A stretch of 64,000 nt of DNA from positions 434,001 through 498,000 of the forward strand of contig JAXMAN010000002.1 in NCBI GenBank assembly GCA_046350355.1, given 5' to 3'. A program made the position numbers and the translations under genes. The notes beneath the pieces are model-generated. The model was not told the DNA's origin. It made no database searches and saw only the letters and a program-made list of their open reading frames with translations. Shown here piece after piece: positions 51,110-59,650 of this stretch (position 1 is its first letter; every line of letters begins with the position of its first letter). Source of the DNA: UBA966 sp046350355 (lineage in GTDB: Bacteria > Planctomycetota > Phycisphaerae > Phycisphaerales > SM1A02).

Positions 51110-53365
51110 GTGCACGCTTCGACGCGCTCCACGCTGCTCTGCTCGACGCTCGCCTTCGCCGCGCCCCTCGCGGGCCTTGCCGCGCCTGCCATGGCGCAGG
51201 GGACCGCTCCTGCGGCGCCCGCCGCGTCGGGCAGCCAGGCGCTCATCGACGCCGCCGCGCTCTTCGTGCACAACGTGATGATCGCGAAGCCCGACGCCGC
51301 GACCGCCGCCGCCAACGTGCTGCTCGCCGACGCGGTCGCCCCCAGCGACCTCGCGCTCGCCATCGACGGCGCCGACATGGGCAAGCGCATGGACGAGGCC
51401 TTCCGCCGCAGCCGCCGCATGGCCGAAGTCGCCGACGCCTCCGCCGCGCTCGAGACCAAGCTCGAGGTCGGCCGCACGACCCTCGCGCGCAAGATCGAGC
51501 TTATCGAGGAAGCGGTCAGGATGCTCGTCGGCCCGATCCGCGGCCAGATGCTCGCGAAGGACCGCCTCGTCGCCGCCGGCGAGTACGCCGTCCCCGCGCT
51601 GCTGCGCCAGGTGGTCGAGGGGCGCGACCTCGCGCTCGAGGCCGCCTCCGCGCGCGTCCTCGTCGACATGCGCCGCCAGGCGGTGCTGCCGCTGATGCTC
51701 GCGGTCCCCGCGCTGGACGCCTCGGCGCAGCGCAAGGTCTGCGTGATCCTGGGCGAGCTGGGCTACCCGATCGCGATCCCGGTCCTGCTGGACATCGCCT
51801 CCAACGCCAAGACGACGCCGGACGTCTCCGAGGCCGCCAAGAACGCCGCCTCGATGCTGGGCGCGAAGGACATGACCGCCGCGGCCGCCTACGTCGCCGC
51901 CGCGCGCCAGTTCCTCACCGTCGACATCTCGCTCATCGCCTACCCGGACGATCCGACGCAGAACATCTGGAAGTGGACGGAGTTCGGCGGCCTCGCCGCG
52001 GACAAGATCTCGACCCGCCTCTACTTCGACGCGATGTCGATGCTCTTCTCGCGCCGCGCGCTGGAGCTCGACGCGGGCAACGGCCAGGCGCTGGCGCTCT
52101 TCATCGCCGCCGACCTGCGCCGCGAGGCCGCGATGGGCGAGGGCATGGTCGATCCGCTCTTCGCCGGACAGGGCCGCTCCGCGCAGTTCTACGCCACCGT
52201 CGCCGGTCCCAAGACGATGCAGGAGGTGCTGCGCCTGGGCCTGTCGATGAACGACACGCTGCTCGTGCGCTCCTCGCTCGCCGCGCTGCGCGAGACCGCC
52301 GGCGCCGGCGAGATGATCGCCGACGGCTCGACGCCGGTCGTCGGCGCGCTCCTCTATCCGGACCGCCGCGTGCAGTTCGAGGCCGCGATCGCGCTCGCCT
52401 CGGTCAGCCCCAAGAGCGCCTTCTCCGGCAGCGAGCAGGTGGTTCCGCTGCTCGCGCAGGCCGTGCGCGCGGGCGGGCAGACCTTCGCCGGCATCATTTG
52501 CGCCTCCTCGGAGGACTCGCAGCGCCTGGCGAACTCGCTCAAGGGCAACGGCTTCGTGCCGCTCACCGCGGCCGCCGACGCCGCGGGCTTCGAGGTCGTC
52601 TCCGCGCGCAACGCCGGCTCCGACCTGGTCGTGATCAGCGGCAGCGCGCCGCAGATCCGCGAGCACTTCACGACGGTGCGCTCGATGCGCGCCGGCTCGA
52701 CGCTGCCGATCCTCGTGGTCGCGCAGCCCGCCGACAAGGGCTCGCTCGACGAGCTCGAGCGCGACGGCCGCACCGTCGTGCTGGGTGTCGACGTCGACGA
52801 CAAGGCCTTCAAGGCCGGCGTCGACGCGCTGGTCTCGCGCGCCTTCGGCGGCCGCATGACCGCCGACGACATGTCGCGCTACGTCTCGCAGTCGCTCGAC
52901 GCGCTCCTGCGCATCGGCCTGGCCAACGGCCCCGTCTACCGCATCGGCGACGCCGAGCGCGGACTGGTCGAGGCGCTGCGTTCGCAGGAGGGCCCGGTGC
53001 GCCTGGCCGTCGCGAACGTGCTCGCGCTCGTGGGCACCGAGGGCGCGCAGCGCGCGCTCGCGGAGACGGCGCTCTCGGCCACCGGCGACGAGCAGGCGAT
53101 GCTCTTCGGCCCGGTCGCGCAGAGCGCGCGCCGCTTCGGCAACCTGACGACCTCCGCGCAGTCCGACGCGATCCGCCAGGTGGTGCAGACCGCCACGGGC
53201 GCGACCGCCGAGGCCGCCGCGGCCGCGTACGGCGCGCTCAGCCTGCCCTCCAGCGAGGCGGTGGAGCTCATCATCAAGAGCCGCCAGCCCGGCGTGAAGC
53301 CCGCGGAGACCGCGGCTCCGTCCGGGAAGGGCGACGCGGCGATGGGCGCGACCCGCGGCGGCTGA
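51110..53365 (+). CDS. Secreted helical-repeat protein with a receiver-like region
   Basis: 751-aa exported protein. A signal peptide ends near APAMA (about residue 29). Alpha-helical repeats resembling HEAT units fill about 60-300 (for example YAVPALLRQVVEGRDLALEA) and the last 150 residues. The middle (about 480-590, GSDLVVISGSAPQ, LPILVVAQP, VVLGVDVDD) alternates strand and helix like a receiver domain, but the phosphoacceptor position is not Asp. No enzymatic motif. The GTG at 51110 is chosen from the signal peptide and ribosome-binding site. Likely a periplasmic scaffold. Confidence 0.72.
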   Translation: MHASTRSTLLCSTLAFAAPLAGLAAPAMAQGTAPAAPAASGSQALIDAAALFVHNVMIAKPDAATAAANVLLADAVAPSDLALAIDGADMGKRMDEAFRRSRRMAEVADASAALETKLEVGRTTLARKIELIEEAVRMLVGPIRGQMLAKDRLVAAGEYAVPALLRQVVEGRDLALEAASARVLVDMRRQAVLPLMLAVPALDASAQRKVCVILGELGYPIAIPVLLDIASNAKTTPDVSEAAKNAASMLGAKDMTAAAAYVAAARQFLTVDISLIAYPDDPTQNIWKWTEFGGLAADKISTRLYFDAMSMLFSRRALELDAGNGQALALFIAADLRREAAMGEGMVDPLFAGQGRSAQFYATVAGPKTMQEVLRLGLSMNDTLLVRSSLAALRETAGAGEMIADGSTPVVGALLYPDRRVQFEAAIALASVSPKSAFSGSEQVVPLLAQAVRAGGQTFAGIICASSEDSQRLANSLKGNGFVPLTAAADAAGFEVVSARNAGSDLVVISGSAPQIREHFTTVRSMRAGSTLPILVVAQPADKGSLDELERDGRTVVLGVDVDDKAFKAGVDALVSRAFGGRMTADDMSRYVSQSLDALLRIGLANGPVYRIGDAERGLVEALRSQEGPVRLAVANVLALVGTEGAQRALAETALSATGDEQAMLFGPVAQSARRFGNLTTSAQSDAIRQVVQTATGATAEAAAAAYGALSLPSSEAVELIIKSRQPGVKPAETAAPSGKGDAAMGATRGG

Positions 53366-53408
53366 TCGCCCCGGGCGCACCGCTATGATGTTCGGCTCGA
53401 CTCGTACC

Positions 53409-53480
53409 GCCACCCTAGCTCAGCGGTAGAGCAGTGCTTTCGTAAAGCACAGGTCGTGGGTTCGAATCCCATGGGTGGCT
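53409..53480 (+). tRNA. tRNA-Thr (CGT)
   Basis: Acceptor GCCACCC/GGGTGGC, D arm GCTC/GAGC, anticodon stem GTGCT/AGCAC with loop TTCGTAA (anticodon CGT), and T arm GTGGG/CCCAT with TTCGAAT. Discriminator T, no encoded CCA. TATGAT at 53384-53389 is a likely -10. Confidence 0.96.
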
Positions 53481-53523
53481 TTCTTCCGCCGCGCGGACCG
53501 CTCCGCGCCGGCGTCCCGGGGCG

Positions 53524-55104
53524 TCAGAATCCCACCGCCTGCCCGTCGCGCCGCGGATCGCTCGCGCCGATGTAGACGCCGCCCTGGCGCATCGCCATCT
53601 GCGCGCCGCCGAAGAAGACGCTCTCGTCCTTGGCGACGCGCACGTTGTGGCCGCGCCGCCGCAGGTCCTGCACCGTCGCCTCGGGGAAGCCGGGCTCGAG
53701 CTGGATCACGCCGTCGTCCATGACCTGCCAGCGCGGCGCGTCGATGGCGCTCTGCGGGTTGAGCTTCTGGTCGACGATGCGCACCACCACCTGCACGTGC
53801 CCCTGCGGCTGCATCGCGCCGCCCATGACGCCGAAGGCCGCCAGCGGCGCGCCGCCGGGGCCGGTGAGGAAGCCCGGGATGATCGTGTGGTAGGGGCGCT
53901 TGGCGGGGGCGTACTCGTTGGGGTGCCCCGGCTCGAGCACGAACCCCGCGCCGCGGTTCTGCATCGCGATGCCCAGGCCCGGGATCACGATGCCCGAGCC
54001 GAAGCCCTCGTAGTTGCTCTGGATGTAGCTGACCATGTGCCCCTGGTCGTCGGCCGCGCACAGGTAGACGGTGCTCGACTTCGGGAGCGCGGTGGGGGTC
54101 CACGGCTGCGCCTGCGCGATGCGGATCGACTGCGAGCGCTCGCGCAGCAGCGTCGGGTCCAGCAGGCGCTGCGCGTCCTGCGTGCCCAGGTCGGGATCCG
54201 CCACGAAGGCGCGAACATCCGCGAAGGCGGCCTTCATCGCCTCGATCTGCAGGTGCAGCGAGTCCGGGCTGTCGCGCGGGTAGCGCTCCATCGGCATCTC
54301 GCGCAGCATGCCCAGCGCCAGCAGCGCGGCGAGTCCCTGGCCGTTGGGCGGGATCTCGTGCAGCGTGACGCCGCGGTAGTCGATGTGCCAGGGCTCCACC
54401 CACTGCGGCTGGTGCGCGGCAAGGTCGCTCGCGCGCATCGCGGCGCCGGCGCGGGTGGCGGTCGACTCGATCTGCGTTGCGATGTGCCCGCGGTAGAAGC
54501 TCTCGCCCTGCGTGCGCATGATCTCCTCGAGCGCGCGCGCGTGGTCGGGCAGGCGGACGACGTCACCGGGCTCGGGGGCGCGCCCCTGCGGCGCGAAGGT
54601 CGCCATCCAGTCGGGGAAGCGGTCGAACTTCGCGACCGAGCGCTTCCAGCTCGCGGCGGTCATCGGGCTGACGGGGTAGCCCTCGCGCGCGTAGCGGATC
54701 GCCGGCTCGAAGAGGCGCTCGAAGGGAAGCTTGCCCAGCTTGCGGTGGAGCGCGACCCACGCGCTCACGCAGCCCGGCACCGTGACGGCGGGCCAGCCCT
54801 GGCGCGGCATCTCCTTGAGTCCCTGGAAGGCGCTGCGCGGCTGCCCCGCGGGGCTGCGGCCGCTGGCGTTGAGGCCCAAGAGTTCTCCCGCCCAGGCGAT
54901 CGCGAAGGCGTCGCTGCCGATGCCGTTGGCGACCGGCTCCACGACCGTCAGCGTGACGGCCATGCAGACGGCGGCGTCGGCGGCGGTCCCGCCCTCGCGC
55001 AGCACCTGGAGGCCCGCCTGGGCCGCCAGCGGCTGGCTGGTGGCGGCGATGTTGGCGGCGATCACGGGCATTCGCTGCGAGGGGTAGGGGAAGCGCCAGT
55101 CCAT
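53524..55104 (-). CDS. Gamma-glutamyltranspeptidase family protein (YwrD-like)
   Basis: 526-aa Ntn-hydrolase precursor. The N-terminal half has GGTAADAAVCMAVTLTVVEP and GIGSDAFAI. Autocleavage should occur before Thr in SSTVYLCAADDQGHMVSYIQ, the nucleophile of the small subunit, followed by SNYEGFGSGIV. The TVYL context and the IQSNYxGFGSG motif fit the YwrD-like branch rather than classical GGT, which has a TTH motif. There is no clear signal peptide, so it may act in the cytoplasm. ATG 55104 is supported by TAACCT (complement of 55113-55118) 8 nt upstream. Confidence 0.9.
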   Translation of the reverse strand: MDWRFPYPSQRMPVIAANIAATSQPLAAQAGLQVLREGGTAADAAVCMAVTLTVVEPVANGIGSDAFAIAWAGELLGLNASGRSPAGQPRSAFQGLKEMPRQGWPAVTVPGCVSAWVALHRKLGKLPFERLFEPAIRYAREGYPVSPMTAASWKRSVAKFDRFPDWMATFAPQGRAPEPGDVVRLPDHARALEEIMRTQGESFYRGHIATQIESTATRAGAAMRASDLAAHQPQWVEPWHIDYRGVTLHEIPPNGQGLAALLALGMLREMPMERYPRDSPDSLHLQIEAMKAAFADVRAFVADPDLGTQDAQRLLDPTLLRERSQSIRIAQAQPWTPTALPKSSTVYLCAADDQGHMVSYIQSNYEGFGSGIVIPGLGIAMQNRGAGFVLEPGHPNEYAPAKRPYHTIIPGFLTGPGGAPLAAFGVMGGAMQPQGHVQVVVRIVDQKLNPQSAIDAPRWQVMDDGVIQLEPGFPEATVQDLRRRGHNVRVAKDESVFFGGAQMAMRQGGVYIGASDPRRDGQAVGF

Positions 55105-55272
55105 GACCGGGAAGGTTATCGGGGAGCGCGCGAACCGCCCGGGTTGGCACGGCGTTTGATTCATCCACATTCGCGGCGAAACGCTGCGGAAGGGAGCCGC
55201 GCGCGCCGACAATGGAGCCCGGCGACGACCGTGCGTGTCGCCGCGGCCGCCACGCGCGCCGAGGGAGAAGCC

Positions 55273-55509
55273 ATGGGACGCACTCGCACGAAGACCACCA
55301 CGACCACCCGCACGACCCGCCGCGTGAACGACTTCGCCGCGCCGGCGACCGCGACCGCCTCGAAGCCCGCCACGCCCGCCGCCATCGCCACGCCGCGCCC
55401 GGACGTGCGCGCGGTGCTCGACCGCTCGACGACTGTCGCCTTCGCGGAGCTGCGCCCCGGCGCGCGCCGCGCGGCGCACGCCGGCGTCGTGCCCTTCATC
55501 TGCGGCTGA
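55273..55509 (+). CDS. Small hypothetical protein, Thr/Arg-rich
   Basis: 78-aa frame beginning MGRTRTKTTTTTRTTRR, then an Ala/Thr/Pro-rich stretch and ending AHAGVVPFICG. A GGGAGAAG lies just before the ATG. No family recognised and composition is biased, so coding status is uncertain. The next gene begins with a similarly basic MARKKTRASG sequence, which might hint at a shared origin. Confidence 0.4.
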   Translation: MGRTRTKTTTTTRTTRRVNDFAAPATATASKPATPAAIATPRPDVRAVLDRSTTVAFAELRPGARRAAHAGVVPFICG

Positions 55510-55594
55510 TCGCGCGCGGCGCCACCGCGCCACCGCCGCACCGCCGCGACACCGCCGCCGCGGCAGCGCACCGGGCCGCTGCTACGATCCGGCC

Positions 55595-56014
55595 ATGGCA
55601 CGCAAGAAGACCCGCGCCTCCGGCGCCCGCACCGGTGGTTCCACGGCCCGCAAGACCGTGAAGTCCGCTCGCCGCGTCTCCGTCGCGCGCGCGGGCACCG
55701 TCAGCGCCCGCCGCCCGCTCTGGGTGGAGTCGCTCCCGACGCACGGCCACTGGGACGCCCTCGAGCAGGCGATGCGCCGCTCGCTGGATCTCGCCCACGC
55801 GCACGACGCGCCCGCGCGCACGCGCACCGACCTCGCCGCGCGCCTCAAGCGCCTGCAGGAGCTGCGCGCCTGGTGCCACCAGATCACCGTCTCGGAGTTC
55901 GAGGGCATCACCGGCCCGGACCGCGCCGCCACCGGCCGCGCGGCGGGCGGGCTGGCGCACCGCGCCCGCCAGGCCAAGGGCGGCGTGAACCGCGGCCTCG
56001 AGTCGCTCAAGTGA
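55595..56014 (+). CDS. Hypothetical protein with basic N-terminal tail
   Basis: 139 aa. The first 40 residues are Lys/Arg/Ala/Thr-rich like a histone tail. The middle (about 45-110) is a helical segment with RLKRLQELRAWCHQITVSEF. A Gly/Arg-rich end follows. It might bind nucleic acid, but no family is recognised. TACGAT at 55583-55588 lies 6 nt before the ATG, in line with a leaderless message. It ends 7 nt before the HD-GYP gene and is probably in its operon. Confidence 0.6.
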   Translation: MARKKTRASGARTGGSTARKTVKSARRVSVARAGTVSARRPLWVESLPTHGHWDALEQAMRRSLDLAHAHDAPARTRTDLAARLKRLQELRAWCHQITVSEFEGITGPDRAATGRAAGGLAHRARQAKGGVNRGLESLK

Positions 56015-56021
56015 TCCCCGC

Positions 56022-57803
56022 ATGACCTCGGGCGCCGACGCCGACCGCTCCTCGCGCACGCTGGTGCTGCTGGTGGACGACCAGCCCATCGTGGAGGCGG
56101 CCATCCGCCGCCTGCTGGCGCCCTTCGCGGACATCGAGCTCGTGGCGGTGCAGGACGCGGACTCGGGCTTCGCGCTCGCGCTGCAGCGCCGCCCCGACGT
56201 GATCCTGCAGGACCTGGTGATGCCGGGCGTGGACGGCATGGAGCAGATCCGCCGCATCCGCGCCAACCACGACCTCGCAGACACGCCGCTGGTGGTGCTC
56301 AGCGGCGATTCCGAGCCCGCGACGAAGAACCAGTGCTTCGAGCTGGGCGCGAACGACTACCTCGTCAAGCTCCCCGATCCGCTCGAGCTCGTCGCGCGCA
56401 TCCGCTACCACGGCCGCATGGGCCGCGCGCAGCGCGAGCGCGACCGCGCGGCGCGCTCGCTCGCGCACAGCCAGGCGGAGCTGCTGCGCCGCAACTCCGA
56501 GCTCGACGCCGCCAACCGCAGCCTCGCCGCGCTCAACGACCTGCTGGGCCAGGAGTCGCAGGACCAGCGCGAGCGCATCGCCGAGGTCGCCGCGCTGGGC
56601 AGCACGCTCGGCCGCGCGCAGGACCTCGACGAGGTCATGGAGCAGACGCTGCAGCTCGCGCGCAGCTTCACCGACGCGGACGCCGGCAGCATCTGGATGG
56701 TCGAGGATGGCGGCCTGCGACTGGTCTACTCGCAGAACGACACGCTGCAGGCCTCGCTGGGCGAAGGCGCGCGCCTGCCGCTGGCGGACACGCGCGTGCC
56801 GCTCGACTCCAGCTCGATCGCGGGGCATGTCGCCGTCGTGGGCGAGCCCGTGCGCATCGACGATGTCCGCGCGCTTCCCGCGGGCGCGCCGTACCGCTTC
56901 CTGAGCGACGTCGACGAGCGCACCGGCTACCGCACGCGCAGCATGCTCGTCGCCGCGCTGCACGACGCGCGCGACCAGGTGGTGGGCGTCATCCAGCTCA
57001 TCAACGCGCGCGGACGCCACAAGGTGCCGCGCGACCAGGCCGTCTTCACCGCCGCGGACGAGTCGGCGGTCAAGCTCTTCGCGGGGATGGCCTCGCTCGC
57101 GCTCGAGCGCGCCAAGCTCGTGCGCAGCGTGATCATGCGCACCATCGCCACCGCGGAGATGCGCGATCCCACCGAGACCGGCGCGCATGTCCAGCGCGTG
57201 AGCGAGTGCAGCGTCGCGATGTACGACCGCTGGGCCGCGCGCCACGGCATCGACGCCTCCGAGCGCCAGCGCAAGCGCGACGAGCTGCGCATCGCCGCGA
57301 TGCTCCACGACGTCGGCAAGGTCGCCGTCCCCGACCAGATCCTCAAGAAGCCCGGCAAGCTGGACGAGGCGGAGTACGCGCGCATGCAGACGCACGTGCT
57401 CGCGGGCGGCCGCCTCTTCGCCGAGGCCGCCACGCCCTACGACGCCGCCGCGCGCGAGGTCGCGCTGCACCACCACGAGCGCTGGGACGGCGGGGGGTAC
57501 CCGGGCGACTTCGACACCAAGGCGCTCGCCGCGCTTCCGGTGGAGCTGGAGACGGTCCCGCCCGCGCGCAAGCTGCGCGGCGAGGAGATCCCGCTCTTCG
57601 CGCGCATCGTCGCCGTCGCCGACGTCTACGACGCGCTCACCAGCAAGCGCAGCTACAAGGAGGCGTGGAGCGACGAGCGCGTCGCCGAGCTCCTGCGCAC
57701 CGAGGCCGGCAAGCACTTCGACCCCGAGATCGTGGAGATCGCGCTGGGACTGCAGTCCTATTTCAAGTCCGTGCGCGAACGCTACGCCGGGGACCACGCG
57801 TAG
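56022..57803 (+). CDS. REC-GAF-HD-GYP response regulator (c-di-GMP phosphodiesterase)
   Basis: 593 aa. Receiver (1-125) with VDDQP acids, Asp64 in ILQDLVMPG and Lys in LVKLPDP; coiled segment (135-180); GAF domain (about 185-370); HD-GYP domain (375-590). The metal-binding His-Asp is in MLHDVGKVAVPD, and the GYP signature is HHHERWDGGGYPG. It should hydrolyse c-di-GMP under control of an unknown kinase and GAF ligand. The PilZ protein at 18509 is a possible downstream reader. Confidence 0.93.
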   Translation: MTSGADADRSSRTLVLLVDDQPIVEAAIRRLLAPFADIELVAVQDADSGFALALQRRPDVILQDLVMPGVDGMEQIRRIRANHDLADTPLVVLSGDSEPATKNQCFELGANDYLVKLPDPLELVARIRYHGRMGRAQRERDRAARSLAHSQAELLRRNSELDAANRSLAALNDLLGQESQDQRERIAEVAALGSTLGRAQDLDEVMEQTLQLARSFTDADAGSIWMVEDGGLRLVYSQNDTLQASLGEGARLPLADTRVPLDSSSIAGHVAVVGEPVRIDDVRALPAGAPYRFLSDVDERTGYRTRSMLVAALHDARDQVVGVIQLINARGRHKVPRDQAVFTAADESAVKLFAGMASLALERAKLVRSVIMRTIATAEMRDPTETGAHVQRVSECSVAMYDRWAARHGIDASERQRKRDELRIAAMLHDVGKVAVPDQILKKPGKLDEAEYARMQTHVLAGGRLFAEAATPYDAAAREVALHHHERWDGGGYPGDFDTKALAALPVELETVPPARKLRGEEIPLFARIVAVADVYDALTSKRSYKEAWSDERVAELLRTEAGKHFDPEIVEIALGLQSYFKSVRERYAGDHA

Positions 57804-57814
57804 CAGGGACGGCG

Positions 57815-58183
57815 ATGTCGACCCAGCAGCCCCTCGATCCCCCGCGCGCGAACGAGCCCGCCCTCCCCGCGCGCCGCACCTGGCGCTTCGTCGCGGCGCT
57901 CGCGGTGGCGCTGGCCTCGGACGCGATCGGTGTCCCGCTGGAGGCCTTCTTCCCGCTGATGGTGGCGCTGGATGTGGTGACCGCGATCGCGCTTTGGCTG
58001 CTGCTGGGGCGCGGGCTGGTGCTGCTCATCGCGCTCGTGCTCGAGGCGATCCCGGGCGTCGGGCTCATGCCCTTCTGGACGCTCGCCGTGATCGGCGCGC
58101 AGGTGCTGACCTCCACGACGCAGGCGCGCCTCGACGGGCTGCGCGGCGGCGCGTCTAGGCGCACTCCCCCAGCCGCCCCATGA
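57815..58183 (+). CDS. Small membrane protein
   Basis: 122 aa with about three hydrophobic helices between residues 24 and 100 (FVAALAVALASDAIGVPLEA, then DVVTAIALWLLLG and LVLLIALVLEAIPGVGLMPF). A hydrophilic N terminus is rich in Pro. No family recognised. It follows the HD-GYP gene by 11 nt and overlaps the convergent unknown gene by 29 nt. Confidence 0.65.
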   Translation: MSTQQPLDPPRANEPALPARRTWRFVAALAVALASDAIGVPLEAFFPLMVALDVVTAIALWLLLGRGLVLLIALVLEAIPGVGLMPFWTLAVIGAQVLTSTTQARLDGLRGGASRRTPPAAP

Positions 58184-58841
58184 GGCTGCGCACGCAGGCG
58201 CTGCGCTGCGCCGTCTCGGCCGCGGCGCGGTAGGCGCGCGGATCGGCGCCGATGCGCTCGGGGCAGGAGAGGATCATCGTCTCGACGAGCCCCTCGTCCT
58301 GGGTCGCGGCGATCGCGTCCAGGCAGCGCTCGATCCAGAGATCGCTCAGGCGCTCGTCGGGGAAGCCGTAGCGCGCGTGGCGCAGCAGCACCAGGTCGAG
58401 CACGCGCACGGGAATCGTCTCGCGGCGGACCCACGCCTCGATGACCGCGGCGAGCTGGCCGCGCTCGCGCAGGCGCAGCAGCGCGATCGCGAGCGCGTCG
58501 TGCCAGTGCGGCGCGAGGCGGAGCTGGTCGAAGTCGATGGCGGCGAGCGCGAGGGCGAGCGGCCCCGCGGGCGCGGGCGGCGCCTCGGCGTCGCGCACGG
58601 GCGCGTTGAGCGGCGCGTCGTCGGGCTCGCCCTCCAGGCGCGCGAGCTCGCGCCGGAAGCCCAGCGCGCCGCAGTCGGTGCAGCCGTAGGACATGCACAG
58701 ACCGCGGGAGTCGGCCTCCCAGAGCAGATCCACGAAGGGGTTGCTGCGCGCAAAGAGCGAGGGCGCGATGCGCGCGACGCCCGCGCGCGCGGCGTTGGCC
58801 GCGGCGTGGGGACTCCGGCGATGGTGCGCGTCGGTGGACAT
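58155..58841 (-). CDS. Hypothetical cysteine-containing protein
   Basis: 228 aa. A cysteine cluster at about residues 49-57 (CMSYGCTDCG) could bind metal. The rest is helical with Leu-rich repeats such as ALAIALLRLRERGQLAAVIE. No family recognised. A TATAGG element lies about 50 nt upstream on the minus strand. The 182-bp gap between it and the next gene on the same strand (58842-59023) is featureless to my eye except for GC-rich inverted stretches. Confidence 0.6.
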   Translation of the reverse strand: MSTDAHHRRSPHAAANAARAGVARIAPSLFARSNPFVDLLWEADSRGLCMSYGCTDCGALGFRRELARLEGEPDDAPLNAPVRDAEAPPAPAGPLALALAAIDFDQLRLAPHWHDALAIALLRLRERGQLAAVIEAWVRRETIPVRVLDLVLLRHARYGFPDERLSDLWIERCLDAIAATQDEGLVETMILSCPERIGADPRAYRAAAETAQRSACVRSLMGRLGECA

Positions 58842-59023
58842 GGGGCCTCCTGCCCGAGGAGCCGTGGTGGGCGGCTCGCTTGCACTCTCCTATACGAGTC
58901 GCAGCGCCAAGGTGTTTGCCCCGTGAAGATTGCGAAAATCCGCGCCGCGCATCGGAGTCCGCGCGGCGCGGTGCGCCCCGGCGCGCGCCTGCTTCAAATC
59001 GCAACTGTCCGTGCCGCGCCGGG

Positions 59024-59641
59024 TTACGAACGCGGCGCCGCACCGCGCTTGGGCGGCGCCTCCGGCGTGCAGTGGTGCCAGCCGTACTCGATCAGCAGCA
59101 CGCCCGCGGTCCCCAGCAGCACGCTCGCGGCCACGTGCGAGGTGCTCACGCCCGTCGTCACCATGCGGCCGACGGCGGTGACGAAGGCGAGCCCCGTCCA
59201 GATCGGCCAGGCGCGCGGCTGCCAGAGCGTGAGCACGCAGGCGATCGCGCCGACGGTCGCGGCGCCCGCGGTGTTGCCGCCGACGGCGATGTCCGCGAGC
59301 CCCGCCCACATCACCGCGAGCGCCAACATCCCCATCCATCGCGCAGTGTTGGGCCAGTTGAAGGCGGCCGCGAGGCCGAAGCCCAGCACGGCGGTGAAGA
59401 ACCAGAAGAGGGGGCTGCCCAGGAAGCTCGCCCAGCGCCAGAGGAAGGCGCCCTCGTCGCCCGCCTGCGCCTGCGTCCAGCGCGCGACGAGCGCGTCGCC
59501 GCGCCAGCGCAGGATGCCGATGGGAATCGCCGCGCCCAGCACGACCGCGAGCGCGATCACGCGTCCGCGCCCGGTGCCCAGGATCGCGCGCGTGGCGAAG
59601 CGCTCGTCGAGGTCGGAGACGCCGGTGGACTCCTGGCTCAT
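59024..59641 (-). CDS. PAP2-like membrane protein, catalytic residues altered
   Basis: 205 aa with about six membrane segments. The fold and the late GRMVTTGVSTSHVAASVLLG stretch resemble the third motif of PAP2 lipid phosphatases. The usual SR(x5)H(x3)D is not intact: Arg is kept, but the His-Asp pattern is shifted to SHVAAS. The KxxxxxxRP and SGH motifs are not seen. Probably a divergent, maybe inactive, relative. It lies 9 nt after the exported protein at 59651 in the same direction. Confidence 0.6.
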   Translation of the reverse strand: MSQESTGVSDLDERFATRAILGTGRGRVIALAVVLGAAIPIGILRWRGDALVARWTQAQAGDEGAFLWRWASFLGSPLFWFFTAVLGFGLAAAFNWPNTARWMGMLALAVMWAGLADIAVGGNTAGAATVGAIACVLTLWQPRAWPIWTGLAFVTAVGRMVTTGVSTSHVAASVLLGTAGVLLIEYGWHHCTPEAPPKRGAAPRS

Positions 59642-59650
59642 GCGCGTCTG

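Noticed and set aside
48737..53413. 1558-codon minus-strand frame running from the pseudopilin through the secreted repeat protein region
   Set aside because: Only its 3' part (48737-49522) is a real gene with a prepilin signal; the rest is antisense to the riboswitch-linked gene and the plus-strand repeat protein.
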